From Kribbella voronezhensis (GTDB taxonomy: Bacteria; Actinomycetota; Actinomycetes; Propionibacteriales; Kribbellaceae), in the NCBI RefSeq assembly GCF_004365175.1, contig NZ_SOCE01000001.1:3789403-3853402 (forward strand): DNA of 64,000 nucleotides, in the 5' to 3' direction. The translations under genes and the position numbers were made by a program. The notes under the pieces are model-generated. The model was given only the letters and a program-made list of their open reading frames with translations, had not been told where the DNA came from and searched no databases. How positions within the stretch are numbered: the stretch's first letter is position 1; each line of letters opens with the position of its first letter. Positions 1 through 7,961 of the stretch are shown here, piece after piece.

Positions 1-498
1 CTGCTCGCGCTGGAGCACCCCGAGGACCGGATGAAGGCGAAGGGTTTCGTCGAGCGCTCCGGCATGGTGATCTGCGGCGGGCTGCCGCGCGCCGAGATGG
101 AGAACCTGACCGCCGTCGTACCGCTGTCGGGTGAGGAGCAGAACATGCTCATCGGCTGGCAGGACCCGCCGGCCTGGGACCCGGCCACCGGTGAGGAGGC
201 GGCGCCACCCGGACGAGGGAACTTCCTGGTCAAGGTCGGTGGCCGCCCGGGCATCCCGGTGCATGTCGCGCTGACCTCGGTCGAGCGCGAGATCAACGAC
301 ACGAACAAGCTGTGGAAGACCGGCGCGGACGGCCGGCCGCTGAAGGTGGAGATCGGCGACGACGGGACCGAGGAGGTCGTCGAGGAGTACACCTTCGACG
401 ACCCGACCATGCTGCCGCCGCCCGACCCGAGCACCCGGCTGGCCCCACCGCCCGACCCTGCCACCCGGATCGTCGCGAAGGCTGGAGTTGAGGAATAG
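1..498 (+). CDS. VirB4/TraC-like conjugation ATPase, C-terminal part (gene begins before the window)
   Basis: The reading frame is open from the first base, so the 5' end lies outside the window. The visible 166 residues contain an 'RGNFLVKVGGRPGIPVHV' stretch and a tail rich in Pro, Asp and Thr. This looks like the end of the large ATP-binding proteins found in chromosomal type IV secretion-like loci of actinomycetes. The gene overlaps the start of the coupling ATPase gene by one base (TAG/GTG), which implies one operon and translational coupling. The ATPase core with its Walker motifs is not in the window, so the family call rests on context and resemblance. Confidence 0.6.
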   Translation: MLALEHPEDRMKAKGFVERSGMVICGGLPRAEMENLTAVVPLSGEEQNMLIGWQDPPAWDPATGEEAAPPGRGNFLVKVGGRPGIPVHVALTSVEREINDTNKLWKTGADGRPLKVEIGDDGTEEVVEEYTFDDPTMLPPPDPSTRLAPPPDPATRIVAKAGVEE

Positions 499-2351
499 TG
501 GCCCAGGGCAAGAAGTCCACCGGTCCGGCCGGGTTGTCGGTCGAGTCGATCCTGGTGTTCGTCGGGATCGGCCTGTTCGTGATCGTGGTCGGTGGGATCT
601 GGTCGTCGCTGAAGATCGCCGCCGCGATCAACAACACCCGCGACGTCGGCGGGAACCCGGTCGGCGCGATCACCGACCTGATCGACGGCACCCTGGAGTG
701 GTCGGGCGCCGCGACCGGTGTCCTGCTGCTGGAGATCGTCCTGCTCGCCGTGCTCGGCGGTGGTGGGTACTACCTCGCCGTACGGATGGGCAGGCCCGGC
801 TCCCGGGTGGACCGGTCCGCCCAGTTGATGTCGAAGCGCACGGAGATCTACAAGCTCACCCGCGAGGGGGCTCAGGAGATCGCCAACCGGCTCGGCGCCG
901 GGCATGCGGGTCCGGGCGTCATGATCGGCCGCACGGTCCGCGACAACCTCGAGGTGTTCGGTTCCTGGGAAGACATGCACGTCGACGTCTGGGGCCCTCG
1001 GACCGGTAAGACCACGTCGCGCGCGGTGCCGGCGATCCTGGAGGCGCCGGGCTCGGTGATCGCCACCTCCAACAAGCGGGACATCGTCGACGCCACCCGC
1101 GATCCGCGCGCGGCCAAGGGGCCGGTCTGGGTGTTCGACCCGCAGGAGGTCTGCGGCGAGGAACCCGCCTGGTGGTGGAACCCGCTCAGCTACATCACCG
1201 ACGAGACGAAGGCACGCCAGTTGGCCGAGCACTTCGTCGCGTCGCAGCGGTCCGAGTCGGCCCGCACGGACGCCTTCTTCGATGCCGCCGGCACCGATCT
1301 GCTGGCCGGTCTGCTGCTGGCCGCGGCAGTGGCCAAGCGCCCGATCACCCAGATCTACAGCTGGCTGGCGGATCCCCGCAACGACGAGCCGGAGCGCATC
1401 CTGCGATCCACGCCTGGGCTGCAGCTGTCCGCGGACGCACTCGCCGGTGTGATCAGCGCACCGGACAAGCAGCGCGGCGGCATCTACGGAACCGCCCAGC
1501 AGAGCGCGCAGTTCCTGATCAACCGCAAGGTGACCCGCTGGGTCATCCCGAACGGACCGAACGACAACCGGCCGCAGTTCAACCCGTACCAGTTCGTCCG
1601 CGAAGGCGGCACGCTGTACAGCCTGTCCAAGGAAGGCGCCGGTACTGCGGGCCCGCTGGTCACCGCGTTGACGGTGGCCGTGGTCGAAGCCGCCGAGGAC
1701 TACGCGAAGACCTGTGCGGGCGGCCGGATGCCGAGTCCGCTGGTCGGCGTACTGGACGAGGCAGCGAACGTCTGCCGCTGGAAGGACCTGCCGGACCTCT
1801 ACAGCCACTTCGGCTCGCGCGGCATCGTGCTGATGACGATCCTGCAGTCCTGGGCCCAGGGGGTCGAGTGCTGGGGCGAGCGCGGCATGGAGAAGCTCTG
1901 GTCCGCGGCGAACATCCGCGTGTACGGCGGTGGTGTGTCCGACGCGAACTTCCTCGAGCGCCTGAGCAAGCTGATCGGCGACTACGACATCACGTCGAAC
2001 TCGGTGTCGTACAACAAGGGTGAACGCGGTACCAGCAAGCAGACCCAGCGGCACCACATCATGGAGGTCTCCGACCTCGCCTCGATGCCGCCCGGGCGCG
2101 CGGTCGTGTTCCCGTCCGGGATCCCGGCCACGATGATCAAGACGGTCCCGTGGATGGCCGGCCCGTACGCGGCGGCGGTGAAGGCCTCGTTCGCGCACCA
2201 CGACCCGGGTGCGTCGGCTCCTGCCATCACCCAGGGCGGCGCGGGCGCGTGGATCGCCGCCGGCCGCAACCAGCCCACTGCGCCGGTCGCTCCGAGCGGA
2301 CCGCCGGCACCGGTCTGGGAGCAGACCGAGGAGCAACGCCGTGGATGGTGA
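498..2351 (+). CDS. TraG/VirD4-like type IV coupling ATPase
   Basis: This 617-residue protein has two predicted N-terminal membrane helices (about residues 17-36 and 74-95). They are followed by a cytoplasmic P-loop NTPase with Walker A GPRTGKTT at 166-173 and Walker B LVGVLDEA around 415-422. That layout is the type IV coupling protein (TraG/TraD/VirD4) design, a hexameric motor that feeds DNA or protein substrates to a secretion channel. The start is the GTG that overlaps the upstream stop. The C-terminal 60 residues are Pro/Ala-rich and probably disordered. Relaxase, integrase and origin-of-transfer features are not seen, so I infer a resident chromosomal secretion-like system rather than an active conjugative element. 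Confidence 0.85.
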   Translation: MAQGKKSTGPAGLSVESILVFVGIGLFVIVVGGIWSSLKIAAAINNTRDVGGNPVGAITDLIDGTLEWSGAATGVLLLEIVLLAVLGGGGYYLAVRMGRPGSRVDRSAQLMSKRTEIYKLTREGAQEIANRLGAGHAGPGVMIGRTVRDNLEVFGSWEDMHVDVWGPRTGKTTSRAVPAILEAPGSVIATSNKRDIVDATRDPRAAKGPVWVFDPQEVCGEEPAWWWNPLSYITDETKARQLAEHFVASQRSESARTDAFFDAAGTDLLAGLLLAAAVAKRPITQIYSWLADPRNDEPERILRSTPGLQLSADALAGVISAPDKQRGGIYGTAQQSAQFLINRKVTRWVIPNGPNDNRPQFNPYQFVREGGTLYSLSKEGAGTAGPLVTALTVAVVEAAEDYAKTCAGGRMPSPLVGVLDEAANVCRWKDLPDLYSHFGSRGIVLMTILQSWAQGVECWGERGMEKLWSAANIRVYGGGVSDANFLERLSKLIGDYDITSNSVSYNKGERGTSKQTQRHHIMEVSDLASMPPGRAVVFPSGIPATMIKTVPWMAGPYAAAVKASFAHHDPGASAPAITQGGAGAWIAAGRNQPTAPVAPSGPPAPVWEQTEEQRRGW

Positions 2352-2715
2352 AGGCGAGCTCTTCTACCCCCACGTCGCCGCGTTCGTCGAGGACCGGCTG
2401 GTCTACCTGTACTGCCGGCGCATCGGGCAGCAGTTCGTCTGGTGCCCCGAGTGGTACCGGCACGCGGAGGCGCTGAGCCGGCTGGACTCGATCTGGCGGG
2501 CATGGGAGCACCTCCGGCTCGACCCGGCGACCGGGATGTCGGTGTGGTGGCGTGACCATGCCGACCCGCACATGATGGCGTTGCTCGACCCGGACGGGCC
2601 GTTCGCGGCCTGCCGTGGTTCGCACAGTGACTACCCGATCCCGCCGCTGCCGGTGCAGGAGCCACCGGCCGGCCTCTTCTTCGACCAGCGCCAGCCGAAC
2701 CTGCGCGGCGTCTGA
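2341..2715 (+). CDS. DUF4913 family protein
   Basis: This 124-residue soluble protein has the DUF4913 pattern: an aromatic-rich 'FVEDRLVYLYCRR' start, a 'WCPEWYRHAEALSRLDSIW' block and an 'SVWWRDHADPHM' block near the C-terminus. The GTG at 2341 is chosen because it overlaps the end of the coupling ATPase gene by 11 bases and removes a low-complexity extension. Function is unknown. DUF4913 genes recur beside VirD4-like ATPases in actinobacteria, so a role as a small accessory or substrate-recruiting factor of the secretion-like system is a reasonable inference and no more. Confidence 0.75.
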   Translation: MDGEGELFYPHVAAFVEDRLVYLYCRRIGQQFVWCPEWYRHAEALSRLDSIWRAWEHLRLDPATGMSVWWRDHADPHMMALLDPDGPFAACRGSHSDYPIPPLPVQEPPAGLFFDQRQPNLRGV

Positions 2716-2739
2716 GATTAGCGGTGCGGGGTGATGACC

Positions 2740-2770
2740 GAGGAGCTGGCGGCGGGTGTCGCCGCTCCTC
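2740..2770. terminator. Bidirectional hairpin between convergent genes
   Basis: GAGGAGC plus GGCG (2740-2751, one bulged T) pairs with CGCC plus GCTCCTC (2760-2770). It lies between the DUF4913 stop and the end of the facing TetR gene. There is no T-tract, as is usual in high-GC actinomycetes. Confidence 0.55.
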
Positions 2771-2771
2771 C

Positions 2772-3464
2772 CTAGGCGCTGGGTGCTGGTAGGCCGAGGG
2801 ATTTGCCGAGGCGGGTGAGTTGATGGTCGAGGTGGGCCGGGAACTGGGTGACGGTGTTGGTGAACTGTCCGAACAGCTCCAGGCTCACCAGGCCGCAGAG
2901 CGACGAGAAGGCCAGCAGACCGCGCGCCAAGATCTCCGGCTGGAGCTCGCCGGGCAGTGAGGGCCTCAGCCGGTCCAGCTCACGCCGGAGAGCAGCCGTC
3001 ATCGGTGGGTCGTCCTGAGACGGCTCCAGCTCGGCGTCTGCGAGCAGCCCGAGCAGGAGGAGGGGAACCCTGCTCCCGGCGGCAGTGGTCCGTTCAGGAG
3101 GCGCGTGGTACCCGGGGACCGGGCTGCCGTAGAGCAGGGCCCACTCTGCCGGATTGGCGACGGCCCACCGGCGTACGGCGCGTCCGATGGTCAGCCAGCG
3201 TCGGCCCAGGTCGCCGCGGTGGCAGCGAGCCTCGGCAGCCTCCACCGCGTCACCGAACGCGTTGTACGACTCCTCGATCAGCAGGGTGAGCAACTCGTCG
3301 CGGCTCGGCACGTACCGGTAAATGGCTGACGAGACCAGGCCGAGTTCGCGGGCGATCGCGCGCAGCGAGAGACCGGCCGAGCCCTCGGTGCGGAGCTGCT
3401 GGTGCGCGATCCGGAGGATGTCGGTCATCGTCTGCTGATGCGCGCGCTGTCTCGGCGTCGTCAT
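2772..3464 (-). CDS. TetR-family regulator, WHG-domain type
   Basis: This 230-residue repressor has an N-terminal helix-turn-helix (about residues 12-57; recognition part 'LGLVSSAIYRYVPSRDELL'). The ligand domain carries the 'WALLYGSPVPGYHAPPE' signature of TetR proteins with a WHG C-terminal domain. The ATG at 3464 is preferred over an upstream in-frame ATG because the latter would run through the operator region. It is divergent from the yrdB-like membrane gene, and two dyads of similar sequence lie between them, so it most likely represses itself and that gene. The ligand is unknown. Confidence 0.85.
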   Translation of the reverse strand: MTTPRQRAHQQTMTDILRIAHQQLRTEGSAGLSLRAIARELGLVSSAIYRYVPSRDELLTLLIEESYNAFGDAVEAAEARCHRGDLGRRWLTIGRAVRRWAVANPAEWALLYGSPVPGYHAPPERTTAAGSRVPLLLLGLLADAELEPSQDDPPMTAALRRELDRLRPSLPGELQPEILARGLLAFSSLCGLVSLELFGQFTNTVTQFPAHLDHQLTRLGKSLGLPAPSA

Positions 3465-3504
3465 CTGCTGATCATCACCGGTCGGTGGAGCAGTGGCAAC
3501 TTGA

Positions 3505-3571
3505 GAGAGCACTGCTCTTGCTTTCTGCTGGCTGATCGCCAATACTGGAAGCAAGAGAGAGCGGTGCTCTC
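3505..3571. promoter_or_regulatory. Twin dyads, predicted TetR operators
   Basis: GAGAGC-N3-GCTCTT at 3505-3519 and GAGAGC-N3-GCTCTC at 3557-3571 share sequence and arm spacing. Their centres are 52 bp apart, about five helical turns. They sit between the divergent TetR and YrdB-like genes. Confidence 0.65.
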
Positions 3572-3593
3572 ACAAATGTGAGGAGTGGGGACG

Positions 3594-3938
3594 ATGCAGG
3601 AGATCTGGCGCTGGAGCAACCTGGGACTGGCGTTCGCGGTCGAGCTGGCCGGGCTCGGGATCTTCGCGTGGTGGGGCTGGCGGACCGGCGGCAGTACGCC
3701 GATCAAGCTGCTGCTCGCGATCGGGCTGCCGGTGCTGGCCGCGGTCGTCTGGGGCCTCTTCGCCGCACCGACGGCGAACTACGGCAGCCCGGTCGTCACC
3801 ACGATCGTCAAGATCGCCTTCTTCGGCCTGGCCGGCCTGGCCCTGTGGAGCTTGGACCACTGGCTCCTCGGCACCGTCTTCGTCCTCGTCGTAGCCGCCA
3901 ACCTCCTGATCATCCGCGTCGGCCACATCACCGCCTGA
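3594..3938 (+). CDS. YrdB family (DUF2568) small membrane protein
   Basis: This 114-residue protein has four hydrophobic segments with the tryptophan-rich first helix and 'LLLAIGLPVLAAVVWGLF' second helix typical of YrdB/DUF2568 proteins. The biochemical role is unknown. The ATG at 3594 is preferred over GTG 3585 because an AGGAG sequence at 3581-3585 is well spaced from it and overlaps the GTG. It is divergent from a TetR repressor with paired operators, so expression is probably induced by whatever ligand that repressor senses. Confidence 0.8.
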   Translation: MQEIWRWSNLGLAFAVELAGLGIFAWWGWRTGGSTPIKLLLAIGLPVLAAVVWGLFAAPTANYGSPVVTTIVKIAFFGLAGLALWSLDHWLLGTVFVLVVAANLLIIRVGHITA

Positions 3939-3954
3939 GCGCGCAGCTGCACCC

Positions 3955-3984
3955 GCCCCGCACGCCGGCCCCCGCGTGCGGGGC
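3955..3984 (+). terminator. GC-rich hairpin terminator
   Basis: GCCCCGCACGC (3955-3965) pairs perfectly with GCGTGCGGGGC (3974-3984), giving an 11-bp stem and 8-base loop 17 bases after the YrdB-like stop. No U-tract is present. The convergent gene ends 40 bases further on, so it could serve both strands. Confidence 0.65.
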
Positions 3985-4023
3985 GCCCGGCGTACGGGCG
4001 GGTGTTGCAGGCGGCTCGGCGTG

Positions 4024-4722
4024 TTACTCGCCGAGGCCGAAGTCTCGGAGTTCCTTGGTTTTGGGTTTGCGGCTTCTGAGGTTCTTGCGGGCGCGCGGCG
4101 TTCGCTGCGGCGGGTTGCGGACGGCCTCCGCGGCGGGCGGTTGCTCGAGCCTTCGAACGTCGGCCTCGCGGCGGTGTTCGCGGGCGTCGGCGCTGTAGGT
4201 GTCGGCCGTGGCGTCGTCGCGGTTCGCCCGGGCGTTCTCGATCGACCCCGAAACCCGCGCTCGCCCCGCCTCGGCACGGTCCGCCTCGGCGGCAGGGTCA
4301 TCCCGCCCGGCAGCACCTGATTCCAACCCGGCCGCGCGACCGAAGTCCTGCCTGGCAAGCCGGCGCTCCGAGTCCGCGTGCGAACGGAAGTTGTCGCGCC
4401 CGCGCTCGTCCACATGCGCCAGCCGCAACGCCTCCGCCACCTCGGCCTCCGCCCGGTTCACGTCGAGCCGCCGCCGGCTGTCGAGCCGTTCGCGCTCGTC
4501 CCGGGCGTCCTGCTCGGCGTCCTCGCGATGCCGCCGCGCCTCGTCCTCGTCGGCTTCCTCGTCCAGGCCGGCGCCCTCCGCCTGCGCCAGGTCGGCACCG
4601 GCCTCCCACTCCTTGGCACGACGATCCTCGCCGGCGGCTTCCGCGCCGGGTGCGCCCTCGTCCTCACCCTTGGCGTACGCCGGGTCCAGCCCGACGCTCT
4701 GCTCGTCGTCCGTGTCGGCCAT
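4024..4722 (-). CDS. Highly charged, Ala/Glu/Arg-rich protein of unknown function
   Basis: This 232-residue protein has no recognisable domain. Nearly the whole chain is Ala, Glu, Asp and Arg with runs such as 'AEAEVAEALRLAHVDERGRD'. This predicts long charged helices or coiled coil, followed by a basic tail with Arg/Lys clusters. There are no membrane segments and no cysteine. A GGAAGGAG ribosome site sits just upstream of the ATG at 4722, which supports real translation. Such helical proteins can be stress-induced, nucleoid-associated or scaffold proteins, but nothing here decides. It is transcribed alone, divergent from a MerR gene. Confidence 0.6.
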   Translation of the reverse strand: MADTDDEQSVGLDPAYAKGEDEGAPGAEAAGEDRRAKEWEAGADLAQAEGAGLDEEADEDEARRHREDAEQDARDERERLDSRRRLDVNRAEAEVAEALRLAHVDERGRDNFRSHADSERRLARQDFGRAAGLESGAAGRDDPAAEADRAEAGRARVSGSIENARANRDDATADTYSADAREHRREADVRRLEQPPAAEAVRNPPQRTPRARKNLRSRKPKTKELRDFGLGE

Positions 4723-4824
4723 GCCGCTCCTTCCGTTCAGGGCTCCACGATGCCGCACGGACAGGTCAGCTGAACAGCAGGCATCCGGGGAAGATCGCGC
4801 CCGGAGCCGCTGTTGGAGCCGGGT

Positions 4825-5169
4825 ATGAAGATCGGCGCGGCCGCCAAGGCCAGCGGTGTGAGCGCGAGGTCCCTGCGGTACTACGAGGACGAGGGCCTGA
4901 TCGTCCCCGGCCGGTTCAGCAACGGCTACCGCGACTACTGCCAGTCGACCATCGACAGGGTCGCCGTGATCCGCTCGCTGCTCGAGTCCGGGCTTCCGGT
5001 CCGGCTGGTGCGAGAGTTGCTGCCCCACCTCGGCGCCGGCTCGGTCTGCTCCGAGTTCGTGGACGAGGTCGAGCAGTACCGCGATCGGCTCGCACGCCGA
5101 GTCGCCGTACTCACTGCACAGCAGGCGGCGCTGGACGAGTACCTGCGCGAAGTCGGCCGCATCGCTTGA
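4825..5169 (+). CDS. MerR-family transcriptional regulator
   Basis: This is a 114-residue MerR protein. The winged helix-turn-helix starts directly (MKIGAAAKASGVSARSLRYY, ending in the family's RYYE hallmark), followed by a dimerisation helix and a short tail. A single Cys (in 'GSVCSEF') does not make an obvious metal site. The ATG at 4825 has GGAG six bases upstream and matches usual MerR N-termini, so the TTG at 4813 is unlikely. It is followed after 36 bp by a quinone oxidoreductase gene in the same direction, whose upstream region looks like a MerR-type promoter. Confidence 0.85.
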   Translation: MKIGAAAKASGVSARSLRYYEDEGLIVPGRFSNGYRDYCQSTIDRVAVIRSLLESGLPVRLVRELLPHLGAGSVCSEFVDEVEQYRDRLARRVAVLTAQQAALDEYLREVGRIA

Positions 5170-5196
5170 CCTTGACGCCTGTGTGAGAGTTCTACG
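5166..5196 (+). promoter_or_regulatory. Candidate MerR-type promoter with 19-bp spacer
   Basis: TTGACC (5166-5171) and TCTACG (5191-5196) are separated by 19 bp, the overlong spacer that MerR proteins correct by DNA distortion. Dyad symmetry in the spacer is weak. It overlaps the MerR stop codon and lies 10 bases before the oxidoreductase ATG. Confidence 0.4.
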
Positions 5197-5205
5197 TTCC
5201 GCTGC

Positions 5206-6198
5206 ATGGAGAGCAACGAGACGATGCGGGCGCTGGTCCAGCGGTCGCACCGGGGACCTGACGACCTGATCCTGACCGACGTACGCCGACCCTCACCAGG
5301 CGCTGGGGAGTACCTCGTGCGAGTGGGAGCCGCCGGGGTCAACTTCGCCGACGTCATGCAGACGTATGGGCGCTACGGCGGAGGGCCGAAGCCGCCGTAC
5401 GCAGCAGGCTTCGAGGCTGCGGGGGAGATCGTCGGGATCGGTCCAGAGGTGCCCAGTGCGTTGCCGGTCGGCACACATGTCATCGGAGCGGGCACGGGAG
5501 CCTTCTCGGAGTACGTCGTCATGCAGGCGGCCGAGGTGCTTCCGGTACCGACGGGGTGGAGCGATGCCGAGGCTCTCGGGCTGGTGTTGAACTGGGCGAC
5601 TGCGTTGGCGGCGTTGAAGCCTCTGGGCGGTCTGGAGCCGGGGGAGACGGTCCTCATTCACGCTGCGGCTGGAGGCGTGGGGCAGGCTGCTGTGCGCCTC
5701 GCTCGCCACTACGGCGCCCGCGTGATTGCCACAGCTGCGTTGGCGAAGCACGACACCGTAAGAGCGCTCGGCGCCGACGAGGTGGTGGACAGTGCATGCT
5801 CCGACCTCGCAGCCGAGGTCGCCCGCCTCACTGGTGGCGTCGACCTGGTCCTGGAATCGGTCGGACGCACTACCTTCGCGGCCAGCATGTCCGCCGCCAA
5901 ACCGATCACCGGACGCGTCGTCGTGTACGGCGCTTCGTCCGGCGACGCTGCTGTGACTACTCACGACCTGGTCTTCACCAGTCCGGTGCAGCTCAAAGGG
6001 CTGCACATCGGCGCGTTCGCCGCCGCTGTGCCGACTGTCTATCGGTCCATGATCACAGAGCTACAGGAACTCGTTGCCCAGGGCGTCTATCCACCAGGCC
6101 GGTCGCAGCTTCATGCACTGGCCGACGGACCGGCCGTACTGCGTGAGCTCGAAGCTGGCCGGACCACTGGCAAACACGCGCTCGATCCCTGGCGCTAG
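5206..6198 (+). CDS. Zinc-independent NADPH:quinone oxidoreductase (MDR superfamily)
   Basis: This 330-residue medium-chain dehydrogenase/reductase resembles quinone oxidoreductases of the QorA/zeta-crystallin type. Visible are the GroES-like N-terminal domain with 'AAGVNFADVMQTYGRY', the Rossmann nucleotide site 'HAAAGGVGQAAVRLARHYGA' and 'GADEVVDS'. The structural and catalytic zinc cysteines of alcohol dehydrogenases are absent, as expected for this branch. It would reduce quinones or enones with NADPH in the cytosol. It lies directly after a MerR gene with a possible MerR-type promoter, suggesting induction by an electrophile or redox-active compound. Start could be ATG 5206 or 5224. Confidence 0.85.
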   Translation: MESNETMRALVQRSHRGPDDLILTDVRRPSPGAGEYLVRVGAAGVNFADVMQTYGRYGGGPKPPYAAGFEAAGEIVGIGPEVPSALPVGTHVIGAGTGAFSEYVVMQAAEVLPVPTGWSDAEALGLVLNWATALAALKPLGGLEPGETVLIHAAAGGVGQAAVRLARHYGARVIATAALAKHDTVRALGADEVVDSACSDLAAEVARLTGGVDLVLESVGRTTFAASMSAAKPITGRVVVYGASSGDAAVTTHDLVFTSPVQLKGLHIGAFAAAVPTVYRSMITELQELVAQGVYPPGRSQLHALADGPAVLRELEAGRTTGKHALDPWR

Positions 6199-6219
6199 CT
6201 GCTCACTGAGGCGCGGTGG

Positions 6220-7545
6220 TCAGCGGACGGCGCCGGTGACCAGCCAGCCGTCCCGGCGTTCTCGGAGCGTCAGCGTGAGGAACCGCAGCAGCATGTACCC
6301 ACCGAACGCCCACCACAGCGCGACGATGCCACGGTCGAACCACTGCACGCTCAGCGCGAGCGGCGCGAACAGGAGCAGCGCGATGATCCCTGCCACCGCC
6401 AGATAGGGACCGTCGCCGGCACCGATCAGTACGCCGTCCAGCACGAACACCACCCCGTTGACCGGCTGCCAGATTGCGGCAACCAGCAGGATCGCGGCCA
6501 GCGTGTGGCGCACCTCGGGGTCCTTGGTGAACAGCGGCACGTAGAGGTCGCGCAGTCCCCACAGAGCCAGGCCGCCCACCACTCCCGACGCCAGCCCCCA
6601 CCACATCATCCGGCGGGTGATCGCCCGGGTGCCGACGACGTCCCCGGCGCCCAGTGAGCGGCCGGTCAGGGCTTGAGCAGCGATGGCGATCGCATCGAGC
6701 GCAAGCGCAAGGAACGACCACAGTGTGAAGGCGACCTGGTGCGCTGCGACCGACGTAGTACCGAGTGAGGTGGCTACGAAGGTGGTGAGCACGATGGCTA
6801 CGCGCAGCGTGAGCGTCCGTACTACGAGCGGTACTCCGGCGTGTGCGGAAGCGAGGATTCCCGGGCGATCCGGGCGGAGCTTGGCGCCGTCTCTCCGAGC
6901 GCCGCGGACCACCACGACGACTAGTGCTGCTCCGGCGGCTGTCTGGGCGATCGCCGTACCGAGTGCTGAGCCTGCGATGTTCAAGTCGAGGCCGTAGACG
7001 AGCAGGAAGTTCAACGCGATGTTGGCGAGGTTGGCCGAGACAGCGACCACCATGGGCGTCTTGGTGTCCTGCAGACCGCGCAGTACGCCGGTAGCCGCTA
7101 GCAGCAAGAGCATGGACGGGATGCCGAGACAGGAGATCCGCAGGTAGGTCACTGCGTAGTCCGCCACGTCCGGCGAGGGGTGGAACCCAGCTATGGCGAG
7201 CGGAGCAAACAGCAGCCCGGCAACAGCCAGTACGACGCCCAGCAGCAGGGCCAGCCAGAGTCCGTCGATGCCCTGCGCGAGTGCTCCCTTGTGGTCGCCC
7301 GCACCGATGCGTCTGGCCACCGCTGAGGTCGTCCCGTACGCCAGGAAGACGCAGATCCCGACCAGCGTCTGCAGGATCGTTCCGGCGACTCCGAGTGCCG
7401 CCAGCTGCGGCGTACCGAGGTGTCCCACGATCGCCGAATCGGCCAACAGCATCAGGGGTTCGGACACCAGCGCGAAGAACGCCGGCACGGCCAGCCGGAG
7501 GATCTCCCGGTCCTGGGTCTTCCAGGTAAGGGGCATGGGGATCAT
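6220..7545 (-). CDS. MATE-family efflux transporter (DinF type)
   Basis: This 441-residue inner-membrane protein has about twelve hydrophobic segments in two similar halves, with 'LVSEPLMLLADSAIVGHLGTPQLAALGVA' features of DinF-like MATE pumps. These are H+ or Na+ driven exporters of cationic drugs or metabolites. It is divergent from dnaB, an arrangement I recall in other actinomycetes, so the link is positional conservation rather than shared function. The start may be 7545 or the in-frame ATG at 7536; neither has a strong ribosome site. Confidence 0.85.
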   Translation of the reverse strand: MIPMPLTWKTQDREILRLAVPAFFALVSEPLMLLADSAIVGHLGTPQLAALGVAGTILQTLVGICVFLAYGTTSAVARRIGAGDHKGALAQGIDGLWLALLLGVVLAVAGLLFAPLAIAGFHPSPDVADYAVTYLRISCLGIPSMLLLLAATGVLRGLQDTKTPMVVAVSANLANIALNFLLVYGLDLNIAGSALGTAIAQTAAGAALVVVVVRGARRDGAKLRPDRPGILASAHAGVPLVVRTLTLRVAIVLTTFVATSLGTTSVAAHQVAFTLWSFLALALDAIAIAAQALTGRSLGAGDVVGTRAITRRMMWWGLASGVVGGLALWGLRDLYVPLFTKDPEVRHTLAAILLVAAIWQPVNGVVFVLDGVLIGAGDGPYLAVAGIIALLLFAPLALSVQWFDRGIVALWWAFGGYMLLRFLTLTLRERRDGWLVTGAVR

Positions 7546-7560
7546 TGTGCCTGGCGGTGG

Positions 7561-7745
7561 CTGTGCACAGAGCAGCGGACCTGTGGGTATCGAATCTTTT
7601 TCTTCTCCACAGTTGTGGGTGGGGAAAACCGCAGGTCAGAGCAGGGTTGTGGATCTCTGTGCGCAGATATCCACAGGGATATGCCCAACCTGTGCACACC
7701 TGATCGGCGGGTTATGCACGGCTTGTCCACACCCCCTGTGGACGG
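7561..7745. promoter_or_regulatory. Cluster of DnaA-box-like sequences in the dnaB upstream region
   Basis: The 416-bp gap between the MATE gene and dnaB (7546-7961) holds no convincing gene. Its first half contains a perfect TTGTCCACA at 7723-7731, ATATCCACA at 7667-7675, TGTGGACGG at 7737-7745 and looser copies such as TGTGGATCT near 7649. DnaA may bind here to regulate dnaB or be titrated. It is not oriC, because dnaA and dnaN are absent. The second half (7750-7960) carries the presumed dnaB promoter and leader, with no motif I can name. Confidence 0.5.
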
Positions 7746-7961
7746 CTGGCTACCAGGGTTCGGGGTGTCGGGCGTACGGTCGCGGGACTGACGCCGTCCG
7801 GCCGCAGTCTCGGGGTGAGAACGCCTGCGGATGCTGTCGGTGAAATTGTCGGTGCGGCTGATTACGATTCGATCAGTTGTTCGAACGGGCCGGATCGCAG
7901 GTGTGCGGTGGGCGCGTGCGGGTGCGATGTGGTTCGGGTGGCGGACGAGGAGGTCGGACGA

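Noticed and set aside
2209-2340. N-terminal extension of the DUF4913 protein
   Set aside because: The extra residues are Arg/Pro/Ser-rich shadow of the coupling ATPase gene; GTG 2341 overlaps that gene properly.
7561-7745. oriC candidate because of DnaA boxes
   Set aside because: No dnaA, dnaN, recF or rpmH is present nearby, boxes are few and loose compared with an actinomycete oriC, and the neighbour is dnaB; more likely regulatory or titration sites.
7815-7961. N-terminal extension of DnaB upstream of 7962
   Set aside because: GAGGAGG and GTG at 7962 give the usual DnaB start; the extension has no similarity and no ribosome site.
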